From contig QANZ01004964.1 in NCBI GenBank assembly GCA_003254925.1, positions 33,173 to 97,172 of the forward strand: 64,000 nt of DNA, read 5' to 3'. The stretch comes from Chamaecrista fasciculata. Its lineage: Eukaryota > Streptophyta > Magnoliopsida > Fabales > Fabaceae. Every line of letters begins with the position of its first letter. Position 1 is the first letter of the stretch. A program made the translations under genes and the position numbers. Positions 47,632-61,224 of this stretch are shown here, in pieces. The notes under the pieces were generated by a model. It worked only from the letters and a program-made list of their open reading frames with translations. It had not been told where the DNA came from and did not search any database.

Positions 47632-50443
47632 ATGGGTTGGATTCCCTGTTCTGGAAATTCAAGCACTAAGAAGAAGATAAAGAAGCAGGTGAAGAAGATG
47701 GAGGTTCAAACCAGTATGATTGATCAGATCAAAGCCAATCCAGGTACTGATACAGTTATTCATGCTTGTAAAAAGGAGAATCATCAAAACTCAAAAGGTT
47801 TTATTATGATTGTGAGACCCTTTTGACTTGGGTCAATCATGCTCTCACAGTATCACTTGATTTCTGGTGTGTCTTCTTGATGAAGATATATGGGGTATTA
47901 TATAGTATATTGGTTCTGTGATGATTTATCTCTTTGCTTTATCTGGGATTTCGTGCGACAATCAAAATCTATGGAGTTTTGTAATGAATTTGGTATACTC
48001 GGTTGGTGTTCACAATAAAAGAAGCTCCTATATTAAGATATCTGTGATTTGATTCATGACAACCTACCTTATCTCTTTTATGTATATTTTAGGGTGGCAA
48101 AAACTACATACGTATAATTTGTGATTTTTTATTTTTAATATTTTGAAGAGATCTTCTATGCTCTGCCGAAGTAGTGTTCACTACTGTCATTCCAAAACTT
48201 TGTCCATTTGATTTTATTTTTTAATGTAGATTTTGTATGCTTTTAGATTATCGTCCATCCTTAACTTGGATGCATTCTTTTGATCTATGCGTTAATTAGG
48301 TGATGCTCTAAGCTATATTTCCCTGTAGTTATCTTGGCAGTTTCCCTAAATCCTAGTGATATAAAACTTGTGATTTGAGTCCCATCCTTTTGTCAAAGTG
48401 ATTCCTCATTTACAAGATAAATGTTTATCTTAAATTTGTATTTTGATTGTTATTTTGGAACGATGCTTCGTGTGTGGTTAAGTCATTTTGTGGCTGAGAC
48501 TTGGGGATCTTTAGTTACCTTTGGGGCTTGGACAATGAAAAGTGCCCTTATGGTATTTTCATGATTCCAACAGACATAATGAACTTGAATTGGACTTTAT
48601 AAAGTAAAAAAAAAATCTTCTGCCTCTTCCCCCTCAAATCATTAGTCTTGTGTGCAGGGAAGTTGAAGAGGAATTCATCCATGAATTCCAAAGATAGCTC
48701 TAAAACTGGGAACACCGATCACATTGCAGCACAGACTTTCACATTTCGCGAGTTGGCTACTGCCACTAAAAATTTTAGAGCAGAAAGTCTTTTGGGTGAG
48801 GGAGGTTTTGGAAGAGTATACAAAGGCCGCTTGGAAAATGCTAGTAAGGTGAGACTCGTTTCGAAAAGAATAGGAGGAATATGAAGGCTTGCTTTTTCTT
48901 TATATCTGTTTTCTTGTTACATATTCGTCATACTTCACCTTTCCTATGTTGTTATCTTCTAGCTTAAAATTTGTGAAGTTTGAGTTGCTAGTGTTGAATG
49001 TAGGTTGTTGCAATTAAGCAACTTGACCGAAACGGACTGCAAGGAAACCGAGAATTCCTTGTTGAAGTGTTGATGTTAAGCCTGCTTCATCATCCTAACC
49101 TTGTCAACCTAATTGGCTATTGTGCTGACGGAGATCAAAGGCTTTTAGTTTATGAATATATGTCCTTAGGATCATTGGAAGACCACTTACATGGTATTTG
49201 ATTATTTATATTCAAAACTACGTTCTGATTTTTTGTTCAAGCTTTGGGTTCCCTTCTATTAGACGTTGGTAATAAATGTTTGATTTGCAGATAATTCTCC
49301 TGGCAAGAAAACACTGGACTGGAATACACGAATGAAAATAGCAGCCGGGGCAGCAAAAGGATTGGAATATCTTCATGACAAAGCTAGCCCCCCTGTGATA
49401 TACCGTGATTTGAAGTGCTCAAATATTTTGCTTGGTGAAGGATATCATCCAAAGTTATCTGATTTTGGCTTGGCTAAACTCGGACCCGTAGGGGAAAACA
49501 CCCATGTATCAACGAGGGTTATGGGCACTTATGGATATTGTGCTCCAGAATATGCAATGACTGGTCAACTCACTCTGAAATCAGATGTGTATAGCTTTGG
49601 TGTAGTTCTTCTGGAAATAATTACTGGGAGGAAAGCCATTGACGATTCAAGGGCTGCAGGAGAGCAGAATCTTGTTGCATGGGTAAGGAACCCCGCCAAT
49701 TTTATATTCTAATAGTGTTGGCTGATGAGTCAAAAGCTACAGGACAACATAATAGTTAGTCAAATAATCAAGCTTTGTTAAGTTTTTCATGATGGAATGG
49801 CACAAGATAAGGAAGAGTAAAAGCTTACTTGCGCAGCTATATATTTTTTCTTTGCCAGTTCAACACTTGCATAGCTATTCTTGTCCAAAAAGGCAAGGAT
49901 TCTCTGTTGTCCAGATCTTGTTGTCTGTGTTGCCTGTGAAATCTTCATTGTCTGTTTTTCATCCTATGGATCTTGCTGTCCATACCCAAAATCCTTACCT
50001 GTCCAAAAATGTACTGTTAGAGAAGTAATTATTGTTGCAGTACCAACTTGAGCTGATGTTATTTTCTGTTTCTGTGAGGAACTAAGAAAGTAGTCAAAGC
50101 TTACATATTGAATCTTAGCTTAAGCTTGGCTTGAAATTTGAGAAGTAACTTTGAGTGGACCATTTCCAATTTGCAGGCTAGACCTTTGTTCAAAGACCGA
50201 AGGAAATTCTCGCAAATGGCTGATCCGATGCTCCAAGGACAGTATCCTCCAAGAGGGCTATACCAGGCTCTTGCAGTTGCAGCCATGTGTGTTCAGGAGC
50301 AGGCTAATATGCGTCCAGTAATAGCTGATGTTGTCACAGCATTGTCTTACCTTGCTTCCCAAAGATATGAACCAAATACACAAACACACCAAAGCTCCCG
50401 CCTTTTTCCTGCTACGCCGCCTAGAACTAAGAGGGGACAATGA
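47632..50443 (+). CDS. PBL7: Receptor-like cytoplasmic kinase, PBL7 / CDL1 type (RLCK VII)
   Basis: Five exons give 383 codons: 47632-47743, 48658-48848, 49004-49193, 49291-49682, 50177-50443. The N-terminus MGWIPC has Gly2 and Cys6, the usual myristoylation and palmitoylation sites for plasma-membrane anchoring, followed by a Lys-rich stretch. Kinase landmarks: [13 protein letters not shown] (83-94), VVAIK with Lys106, [13 protein letters not shown] with Asp204 (YRD instead of HRD is normal for this family), DFG at 222-224, and the activation segment [16 protein letters not shown]. In Arabidopsis, CDL1 acts beside CDG1 in brassinosteroid signalling to BSU1. PBL7 identity rests on the N-terminus and synteny; another PBS1-like paralogue is possible. 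Confidence 0.9.
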
Positions 50444-51250
50444 GTTCTGGACTTACATGTTGGGTATGAGATCACATGTAGAATATTTCACTGCAATACA
50501 TAATAGCTTTACAGACGTTAATACCTGTTGTTAGTGAAGAATTTGGCTTTGTGAAATTTTGGTCTATTCATGTCTAGAGATGCACATAACTGCTCCTATT
50601 TCCGGATGGAGCTAAGATAGTATTTTTTTTTTCTTTTTTTTACCTTATGCACTTACATTCAGTGAAGGCCTGGGTTATACTTATACCTATGTATCGAGTT
50701 TCTGATGTATACATATTCTTAGTCTGTAAGTTATGAAGCTATGTAGATTTTTTTGCAACCAAGAGAACATGCACATTTAATTTGATGTTTGATTTCTTCT
50801 TGGGAAGTTGAATTGACTATATAGAGGTATATTGTATTCTTCATTGCTTCTACTCGGTTCTTGATCGAGATTTCTGTATTAACGAAATTAAATTTCTACA
50901 GGGCTCAATTTTTAATACTAATGTGCTTTATTATGATTATCATTGCCACTCATCGACGTAGAGTGACAGTAGCATATCTCTAAAATATCTATTCCTCCGA
51001 AACATACCGAATTAAAGAAACGATTCAAACGCACCCTATGTTTATTAAATTGAAGAAATGATTCAAAGTCTCTTGAACTATTATATGATTTTAAAAGACT
51101 TTTAATAATCCATCTCACAAAATATATAATAATAAAATATTAAATATTAAAACACTGGAAAAATAACAAAATTATTTTTAAAAATAATAAGCCAATTTTT
51201 AAGAATTTTAAAATATAAAAACAATATTTCCATACAAAGGAGAAACTTAC
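50444..51250. other. PBL7-type 3' region and spacer
   Basis: Likely 3' untranslated sequence to about 50900, then AT-rich spacer without a recognised gene. Confidence 0.4.
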
Positions 51251-51490
51251 TAAGACAAATAATTGACTTACCACCAACGGACGTAAAACATGCTTTACAT
51301 TTGAATTTGGCAAACTAGATAAGAAAAATAAAAATACCGACTAGGATTTTAAAGATGATACATTTCTAAGACAAATTATTGACTTGACCACCAACGGACG
51401 GTAAAACATACTTTACATTTGAATTTGGCAAAATAAAGATTATAGATAAGAAAAATAAAAAATAACGACTAGGATTTTAAAGATGATACA
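51251..51490. repeat. Tandem duplication of ~120 bp
   Basis: 51251-51366 and 51367-51490 share taagacaaat(a/t)attgactt, ccaccaacggacg, tttacatttgaatttggcaa and cgactaggattttaaagatg in the same order. They differ by small indels. Unlike the copies around single Ns, there is no gap between them, so this looks real. Confidence 0.8.
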
Positions 51491-51636
51491 TTTCTATCCT
51501 TCAATTTCACCCACCATTAGGACACATGATTATCAAAGGGAGCAGTAAAAATTCTGCATAAATATATAAAACTCCCAAGTACAAGTCAAGAGAACAAGAC
51601 TGAGGAGTCCAGAGGCTTTTTCATGTTCTATCTACC

Positions 51637-54600
51637 TTAGTTATTGGGCTGCTTATTGGAAACGACAGCGTCTTGTATCTGGTTGTCACTGCTGGACGGA
51701 CTTTCGCTACATTCTTCACCATTACCAGGTTTGCCCTGTTCCATTGGATGTTTATTGGACAATCTTTACAAACAAACTAAAAGCAGTAAAACGGCAATCA
51801 AGAGTGGGAAAAAAAGATGAGGAGGAACCTTGATTTTGTCACGCCAACCACGTCCAAAATTTAGTACGCGTAATTTTGGTGGGGTTACTTCAATTTTTGG
51901 GCTTGGCAGGCGATCCGTCCTACAAAACTTCCTCTAATCAAATTGATATAAAAGAAAGTGGCTTGACAATTGACATCATATAAAAACTAGGTTTGGTCAA
52001 ACCTCAATATGAAATTAAACTGAATGAGTGATTGCAATTACAATTTTAAAAGGCCATAACAAAATTTCAGTTTAAACACTTTCTGCTAGGAATTAAGAGT
52101 GTACACATATCACAGTCTATCAACTCTTAACTTTCAACTGATTAGGAGTCAGGACCAGGAGAATGATAAAGTTGCAAGCGAAATCTGAAATGTGATGGAT
52201 GAAAGACCCATACCTTGGAGAAAGTGCTTTTGATTGGCCAGATTCATATTGAATGGTCGCCTCTAACATACTTTCTGCCATAACCGCCCGCTTTTCCATC
52301 TCATTGATTGATGCCATGGCCTTATCGTACTTTTCCTGCATATGTATAATACTGGGAATTGATACAATCATGTCTTGAAAGAAACTCAATATATTTGCTG
52401 AACAAGATCCTTTTCTATGGGAAATAGGTCCAAACATCTTGTTAAAAAGCTCTTCAATCGATGCATATGCTGTGGTATTGGGATAGAAACAAAATAGTGG
52501 CCGAATTCAGTTTTGTTTGCAATATTTAAGTTGTTCTTGACATCATCTATATGTATCATAAAAGAAATACAATTATATATTAAAAAAATATTTTCCTTTC
52601 CATGAATAGTAGCAAAGAAAAAGATATACATAATAGATTTGATTCATAAAATTTCAGTTATTTTACTCATACTTGCATCCAATTCCATAAGACAATAGCA
52701 TCAACAGCCAACAGGGATATTTCGTATAGAGTTGCATATGAAACTTCTTAACTACAGAAGAGTACTAAAACCCTAGTACTTAGCATTAAGCAACCATAAT
52801 TGAATAATTAGAATAAGAGGTTGGTGTGCTAAAAGTTTTATTATTTTTTGATGGAAACATAGGTAGTCCTGACCAAATCATAAGCTTAGTTACTATTGTT
52901 GTTGTTCTTGGTCATCATAATGATTATGAACAGGTGGACAAACTTGTAAGCTGACCTGTGTTCAGCAAATACTTCCTTCAATCTCAATTTTCAAAATGAG
53001 TTTTAAGTCCAGAACTGAACTCAGATGTACAATGAACTAGAAAAATCAAATAATCAGGACCAGTAAAAGGTCATGAAAGGTGTGTCGGCAGTACCTGAAG
53101 CACATGAACTGCAAATTTCTGGGCAGCAAGATCTTGCTCAGCCCTTCTGCGAGCATCTTCAGTAACTTTTTGCTCCTGCTCTACCCGAATTAGGACCTGA
53201 AGCATGAAAGATCAAAATGAGCTTTCAAAACTGTCAATGAAAGCAGTTTACAGCATTTCCTTGCTTGAGCTTATTGAAAGACATTGAAGAAAAGAGGATT
53301 ACAAAAGAACCTCAAGCATGGCAGCTTCTTGTAATTTCTTATCAGCAAGGGCTTGCTGCAGCTGAGCTATCTCCTCCTCCAATTGCTCAACCTGAATGGT
53401 TGTAAACATATTAGCAAACTGATGTAATTCAGAAATATGACGCTTTGTTTATTCAACCAGCAAGAATCCACCCAGAAAAAGGGACTAGATGGACTGAGTT
53501 TCAGGCATTGAAGAAGAAGAAGCAATGTTAGGCGGGTGCTGGGAATGTCTATAAATTGTCTGGTGGGAGGAGGGGTTGGAAAGGACCATCAGAGAAGTAA
53601 CATTGAGTGTTAAGCGGAGACTATAAATTGACTACCAAGAATGTAAAGAAAACTGAACATTAGAGCATAGATTCATAAATGATAACTTTCGGGGGACTGT
53701 TTACCAACATCAATATGATAAGTCTGGTGACTGAACAGTAGTTTTTCAAAAAAAAAAAAGCTTCAGTGGTTGTAAAGAAAACCGAGGGCAAGAGAATACA
53801 ATGCAATTCCACTTTTAAAACTTTAATAAGCTCACAAACGTCCCTCCAGGAAGATTGAATAAAGCAGAAAAGATAACAAGTTCATTCATCCAAATATTAG
53901 ATATACCCTTGCACTCAGTTCTCGTCGATTATCTTCCGTGACCATCTCCATTAGAGCTGTTTCAAGCTCCTCAGCTCTGTTAAAGGAAGGAAACACACAC
54001 GTGGATATTAGTCCATTTCCTTATTAAGACATGACATTATTGGAAACTTTCACATCAACAAGGGAAAATGGGAAAAAGGTACAGGAATAGTTTTTTTTTA
54101 AAAAAAAAAATCAGATGCTACAAGGCATAAGCGATAGACTATAAAAAGGTTATATATTCAGATCTATAAGCCTCGAAATTTGCACAGTAGATAATGTGAA
54201 TAAAAAATAAAATAAATTCATAGAAAAGGCAATAATGCAACACTTAGCAAGGTTCTTGAGAAGTGCACTGCAAATTCATGAAAGCCTTTCTCAGGGTTGT
54301 ACCCCTGACACTCTATTGGCAGGAGATAAGGAAGTAAACAACATGCTAAGCAAGATGCTCACTGCACTGCGTTGCCTATTTCTTATTTCACAAACTAGAT
54401 TTATCAGCAATTGTTTTCTAAGAAAACCTCCTCTTGACTTTGTTATAACCAATGGGCAGGAAAATCAACTTTTATTTTTAAATTGAAAAACATTAAGCGT
54501 AGAAACACAAAATAAGTACTAACCTGAGTAGGGCAGATCTTTTCTCCTCTAGCATTCTGCATAACTCAACCTTCAACCAATTCACCTGCACAGAGAAGTT

Positions 54601-57600
54601 CAGACTCAACTATTCAAAAATGAAGAGAAAGGCCCGATGTGTTTGGAGAACATTACGCATTATCATTAATTCTGATGCCTTTTCAACCTTCCAGGTCAAA
54701 CTGAATAAACTAATATGCTGTGAACATAGTCACTACATAAAACCAACATCAGAAGATCCAGATGCTGCGTCTCCATTTTCTCAAAGTAGGCAGCACAAGC
54801 CACTCTTATTACAATCAGGTTTGACCTGAACGAGTTGAGGAAGGACATTACACATTTATTTGGGGTTGCAAGAGTGGTAGCATCTAAATGAAGCAACCTG
54901 TTCCTGGAGATCTGGTAAAGAATCCTCTTCTGAATGAACATTGAGGCTATTAAGTAATTCATCTACATTAGACGGATGGGATTCCAACATCATTTTATCT
55001 GCATCAGTTTCCACATCAGCTCCTTCAGTGGTTTTCCTTTCTTCAACCAGTGATCCTCGATCATGCTTGAAACTGTACAGTTTAGATGCAATCCCTTTGG
55101 AGTACTTCCAAGCTTGCCCACCTTTAGACCTTTCCTCCACAACAATTAGTACAGATGGCCTATGTTTTTCTCGGAGTTCCTGCAATCTGGCCTCTGTCAC
55201 AGCTAGGAAACTTACGCAACCAGTAAAGACAAGTTGGCTGCTATCAAATGTTGAGCCAGCAAGTGTTTGCAATAGTGTAATTGCATCACCTGCATCTTTT
55301 GTTGTAACTAATGCAGGACCTAGAACATGACCATAAGAATTCGTATTAGGTTTTCCTATTATTCAGCACAGATCAGATATATCAACAAAGGAAATTAAAA
55401 TTCAATACCATATAAGTCCATTAGAGCAAGGGCTGTTCGAAATAGCATTACACGGTTCCCTTCAAATAACAACACATCCCAGACTCGAAGAACTAAATAC
55501 AGAAAAAGCCACCATAAGGTAACATGCTTTAGGGTTTAACATGTTGAAAGTCATTGTGCATGTATCTCACCACTTTCCCAAGGAATCATGTTTACAAAGA
55601 TTGATAAGAACCAAGGTCCAGAGATCCATGCCACCTGGACTCCCAAGTAATCCAGATGATTAACTGCGCCAGAAGCATCAATGGAATGAAAAAAACTACC
55701 CAAAATGCTTCATAAGACAGCTAAAGAAGATTACTATGGAGCAAATTGAATATATACAAACCCAGTTTTGGAAATCTTTCACGCATTAATTCCTCAAAGA
55801 CAAGCTGGTCCACCTGCCAAAACAACACTTTTGTGATTACCAAAGTGCATAATTAAAAGTCAATCTATATAGCTCCATCTATGAACAGACAAATGAGCCT
55901 GATTCAGGACAAAATTAACGGTGTTTGAAACAAATATAGCCACACCTGGGATTCTACCATTTCCTCGGTAAAATAACCTTCAAAATAATCATCAATAATG
56001 CCCACCAATGCCCTAAGATATCCCACTAAAACAAATCAGTCCACAGATCTAGTATTTTGTGTACAAAAATATGATATATTCATGTATATGCAGGCAACTG
56101 TCTTAAAAAATCGCACGTTCCTCAAAGTCAGTTACTAAAAGACAAAACTGAAACTGATGCAAACTGAAAAATTTAGAACCCATTAGAAGAATTCTTCATT
56201 TCCATATTCTAGACTGGAGGGCTATATACACAGGAAAGAGAGATTGACTAGGAAAAATACATGAGAGAAGCTTCTGAAACCTACCAAAAGGCATTTTCTT
56301 CAGGCATAAGAAGCAACAACAGACCAGCAAAGAAGTTCATCGCCTGCAGATATTTGAATAAGAAAATAAATACAAGCACAATGATAATGATGACAACGAC
56401 AAAGATGATTGCTACCAATGAAGACGTTAACAGATACCATGAACATAACCCTCCCAGAATATAAGGAAGAAATTACGATAACCTCGGCAGAGGATTGTCA
56501 AAGAATAGAAACTTCATCAATGGCACTGGCAAGAATTTTTCATAAAAAGAAAAAATCCAAATTCTTAATTTTCTCAAGGGTACCGGGGTATTTCAGTTTA
56601 TTTGACCCCTCGGTTGACAATGTTTGTTTGGACTTGTTAAAAAACAAAAATCCATTTTTTTCGCCTTTTTTTTTTTTCATTGGATCCTTTTCCTTTTGAG
56701 GGGATCGTAGCTTAGATCTGTGCTAAGGTTTCAGACGAAAAGGAAAAAGGATCTTTATTTGAATACCCTCGGTTAGCCAATTTTTCGGAAATTCTGTTTC
56801 GGATAATGGAACGCCATTATAGGTGCATTTAATACACATTTCTCTATTCCAATCCTTTAAATCTTTTGACCATTCGGGAAATTGAAATAATAGTATACGG
56901 ACAATATTTTTAATTATTATCAATGAAGGTAATAGAATATATTTTCTAATAAACGAGAGAAGTTTAACATGAAATCCACCGAAGTTGAAAAATCAAGTAT
57001 CAACTGAATCAGTATTTATCAAGAACGATCGGGGACCACAGTTACCTGGCAGTAACCAACAGAGGGGTTATGCCGTGCATATGCTAGGAGTAAACGCCTC
57101 AAGGAATTTCTGCCATTTTCATCCAAAGCTGGATGGCCTGGGAAAGTTCGTGGTATGTCCTGTGAATAAAAAGTTTGATTTATTCTAAGGAGAGAGCCAA
57201 TTTGCAATCTAAAGCAAAAGAAGCAGCACCTACAAATCAAAATAAAGTCCAAGGCGCGTGCAGCTAATGACCTTCTCAATCTGCTTTCTCCATTTCCCAA
57301 ACAAATCAGATGGGACATCTTGCTCCTCGCTTTCGCAACTATTGGTTTCTTGTGCCAACAGATTCTCATAATAGCTCTCCACCCGACGTGTCTTCACTCC
57401 TAAAAAGGCTTGCCAGACCTGCAATAACAAAATTGTAGCCAATACATCACCTTTTTACACTGACTAAAATAACATGTGCCTCGTTGAAGTAGACAGCACC
57501 AATTATACCTCTCCTCTGAGATCCTTGGGCACACCTCCCTGAACAAGGGTCTCCAGCTCTTTCAACAGAGAGTAAAATTCAGGTGAGACATGATCTACTA

Positions 57601-59582
57601 TAGAATTTTCTGTCCTTGAGAGATTGACACTGACATCCAGTGTCTCTTTAATGCAAACCTTTTCCTCAAAGATGTCCTCAGAAACCCCTTCTAGAGGTTC
57701 AAAATCTTCTACAGATTGAATATGGTCATATTTACCATTTATGAGCTCACACTTCATTTTCTTTGCCCTCTTGACACGATTACTCATCATTTTTTCAATG
57801 GCAGCAAAAGAAGGTCTAATTTCACCCCAGGTTTGAACCTTGCGGACCTTTCTTTCTTCAGGATAATGTGTCTTCTTTTCAAAACTACTTGCCGCTGAAC
57901 CATCAGAAAAAGGCTCCCTGCCACTTGAATCATTCCCTTCACTAACCCTCTCAGGACTTGTCTGGTCTTTTATCTCAGAACCTTCAGCAAAATCTCTGCC
58001 ACTTGAACCATTCCCTTCACTAATCCTCTCAGGACTTGTCTCTTCTTTTATCACGGAACCTTCAGCAAACTCCCTGGCACTTGAATTGTCTCCTTCTCTA
58101 AGCTTCTTGAGACTTATCTCTTCCTTTATCTCATTACCTTCAGCTGACTTCCTGCCACCCAAATCATTTCCTTCACTTACCCTATCTGCTGCACCTGTTT
58201 CTTCATCTACCTCAATACGTTCACAAGACTTCCTGACACTCAAATCATTTCCTTCATTTACCCTCCTTGAACTTTTCTCTTCTTTTATTTCACTGCCTTC
58301 AGCCTTTGAAGTTTCTTTATGTTCATTCTGAGAAGAATATGGTTGAGATGATTGGACTATCTGTTCAAGGAAGCCTCTCCATTTTTCTGCTCTTTCACCT
58401 TCCTCCTCCTGATATCATGTGCTTTAGAATATCTCATATACATATTAGAAAACTAAAACCTACTTTTCATAGGACACTACGCATTAGCCATTGGACTACT
58501 GACAGTTTATGTAGTAAGTTGGTGTCATTTACTTTTGTTCTTGTCATTGCAACCACAAGTACGCTAATAATAAATTAAACAGAAGACTTAATATTATTTG
58601 AACTATCTGATGTAAACATGGAAACAAAATGCGCTGTCAATAATTATTGATCCTAGGTGCCATTATACTAAAACTGGCCTTTATTGTATGGGATTGAAAT
58701 ATTAAACTAAAGGTAGCAGAACCAGAAAACAAGAACAGAAGCAACGTATACCTTGTAGAAAGAAGCATACTCTCTATATCTTTGAGCATGTTGAGGTCTT
58801 AATGCAAATCCATAGGAATCCCTGTAGAAGTATATGCGTGCCCATTACAACAATAAAAGTAAAGAGTAAAAACACGACCAACTATTTCTTAAATACCAGA
58901 AAAAGAAAAACAAAATGACGAATCTGATGTCAACGGGAAGTAGGAAGCAAAACTAAGGAATTCTACTTATTATCACAAATTCACAGTATAGGAATATGCA
59001 GCACGGTAATGGCCTAGGGATATATACATACATGTGTGAATCCGTACAATATCGATTACCTGGAATCAACTTCCAATGAACGCCGACTTAGTAAGGACAA
59101 CAACATACTTTAAGAACAGTTGCAGTTCTACTGCCCATAGCTTTAGGTAAGAACCAAAATAATTAACGAGAATGCTACCACATTTCAGACTTCATAGCCA
59201 CTACAATGGACATTACACTGATCCTACACGTATACATTCAATTTCTCAAAGGAATATCAGATTTCATACATGAGCTCGCTCAAGCTAATCGTAAGAATCA
59301 ATAAATCGATAAAAGTGTTTCTAGTAGAAGCAAATGGTAACAGGTACGAAGAGTTTGGGCCACTCTGAAAATCAAGCCGAAAGCGAAAAAATCTGAAAGA
59401 GGAAGAACTTTTCTAATTGTGATCCAACTATTAGCGAGATTTTAGGTTGATAGGACGCGTGGATATGTCAGGAGAGCAAAATATAAGCAACATTGTGATA
59501 TAACAATATAACATAATTATGTAGAGAATATATACCTCCTGGGCTCAAAATTGTGGAGGAGATTAAAACCGAAGTCCGCCAT
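51637..59582 (-). CDS. TBC-domain Rab GTPase-activating protein (At2g37290-like)
   Basis: Eighteen exons give 893 codons: 59536-59582, 58752-58821, 57509-58408, 57272-57418, 57046-57159, 56285-56343, 55946-56012, 55762-55813, 55571-55663, 55409-55492, 54898-55319, 54524-54585, 53907-53976, 53311-53391, 53095-53196, 52214-52335, 51829-51919, 51637-51735. All phases join. The TBC/Gyp1 domain begins about residue 330. It has both catalytic fingers: [13 protein letters not shown] with Arg392 and VGYCQ with Gln426, then [21 protein letters not shown] and [15 protein letters not shown]. Residues about 686-830 form a long heptad-rich coiled coil. The 900-bp exon 3 includes acidic tandem repeats of ~23 residues. 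It should stimulate GTP hydrolysis by a Rab GTPase in membrane traffic; the partner is unknown. I recognised no other gene inside its introns. Confidence 0.92.
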
Positions 59583-60613
59583 AGTCGGCCTGGTTAAGAA
59601 TCAAGAGAGAGAAATATTATTAGGGCTCCTTTGCAATAAGGAAGAAACGTTACTCCATATATATATATTTGTGCTAGCTGAGTTTTGTTCTCTATAATAT
59701 ATACTCTTGTGACTTGTGCTTTCGTCTTGTTCGTTGCGTTTGTAGTGTAGGTGAGAGTTGATGATATTGATAGCTGATGGTTTTTGTCACGTGTCAATTA
59801 CTGATAGATAGTATTTTATTGCTTCGCGAGTCTATGAACCAGAAGAACGCCTCGTGTTCTTTATTATTATTATTATTATTTATAAAAAATAATCATGTAA
59901 TTATGTATGTTCGAATACTGTTTAACATATTTTTCTATCAGAAAATTAGAAACAAATTTGTTATTTAATAGGAGATTAATTGTTTGGTTACTCTTTGAGT
60001 TTCAAATAATTCTTGATTCATGTATAATCTTGCACACTGTCGGTAGTCACTCATTTTGGTACAAGACTACAAGTCTACAAGTAGCAATTTCACTATTTCA
60101 GTTTTGAAGGGTAGACGACAATTTTGACCAACCAGCCTGAAGCCGACACAACGACCAGGGGTATTTTGATAGGCACCACTCGAATTCTCTAGGGATTTAT
60201 TGTAGTATTAGATTAATTTGAAAATTTGTACATCACTACATCTAGTAAGAAACTAGTATGTATAGATTTAAAAATAGATATAAAAGTGAGAAGTTCATTA
60301 TGTTAATAGATAAAACTCGCATGGTATGAATGTAAAATTTTGGTTAAAATTAGCGACTTTTTTTTATCTATTTTTCAATTATGGCAAGAAAAAAACATAT
60401 TTTCCAATTGAATGAATTTTTATCTAATATTTGTGTTAAACAATAGATCTAATAGTCATTGCATTACAACATATGATGTGAGAACTATTCTTTTATCAAG
60501 CGTTTCTCCTTCAATCTTCAATATGACTCCAACATTCCAATTTCATGATTCTACTTCAGGCAAAAGTATCAATTTTATCCTCAAATTTTATATCAATTGT
60601 TAATTTTGCCCTT
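59583..60613. other. Spacer with a (TTA)n microsatellite
   Basis: Upstream of the TBC gene. A (TTA)n repeat lies near 59862-59881. The rest is AT-rich with no supported gene. Confidence 0.45.
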
Positions 60614-61219
60614 TGATACATCACTATTTGGGCGTACGCCTAAACGGCCCTCGCACCGGGCCTCTTCTCCCCTCCGCACCTTGCGGGGCGTCCTCGAGCC
60701 AGTCGGGCGTCCTAAGCACCATTAGGGGCGGCCGTGATCCATCCTGGGTCTTGGCGCGCGTCCCCCAAATGACACGTGGTCATCCACAACTACCTCGCTC
60801 CGCAATCCACGCTACGGGAGATCGTGGGCTACTGACTTGCTCATACCCACGATCTCCAGTTTCTAGGCGCCCGCCCAGCGACACAACACGCAATCACCCA
60901 CGATTGCCTTGCTCCGCAAATCTCGGCCTCCACCATCTTCGCTGGTGGAGATCGTGTCCAGTACGTGGTCCGCCCCGCACGCTGACCACCTCTCTCCTCC
61001 CTGCTCTATAAATAGAGCCCATCTCACCAGTTCAAGGTTGGCTACTTCTTACACTCTGAAATTCTCCTACTCTCTTATCACTCTCTCTTACTAACTTGAG
61101 CGTCGGAGTACACTTCGCAGGGCCCCCCTGTGAAGCTTTTGCAGGTCTTTGCTCAAGTCTTGGCTCTCGCAGCCCTTTCCGGTGAACTAGGTATGTGCTA
61201 GCCATTTTCCAGTTTATCA
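60614..61219 (+). mobile_element. Solo LTR of an LTR retrotransposon
   Basis: A GC-rich 606-bp block stands out from the AT-rich surroundings. It begins TGATACATCA and ends TTTATCA (inverted TGATA/TATCA ends with TG..CA). The 5-bp direct repeat ccctt occurs at 60609-60613 and 61220-61224. It has a TATA box TATAAATA at 61007-61014 and a downstream acttgagcgtcggagt segment that I know from the R-U5 part of plant Ty3/gypsy LTRs. No internal domain or second LTR is present, so it is a solo LTR left by recombination. The long frame inside (60613-61011) is not a gene. Confidence 0.85.
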
Positions 61220-61224
61220 CCCTT

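Noticed and set aside
48648..48884. Kinase-like frame as a separate short gene
   Set aside because: It is exon 2 of the PBL7-type gene with read-through into the flanking introns; phases join to the other exons.
54856..55272. 138-codon minus-strand frame as a separate gene
   Set aside because: It is exon 11 of the TBC gene plus intron read-through, not an independent gene.
60613..61011. 132-codon frame, Pro/Ser/Arg-rich
   Set aside because: It lies inside the GC-rich solo LTR; GC-rich DNA gives long chance frames.
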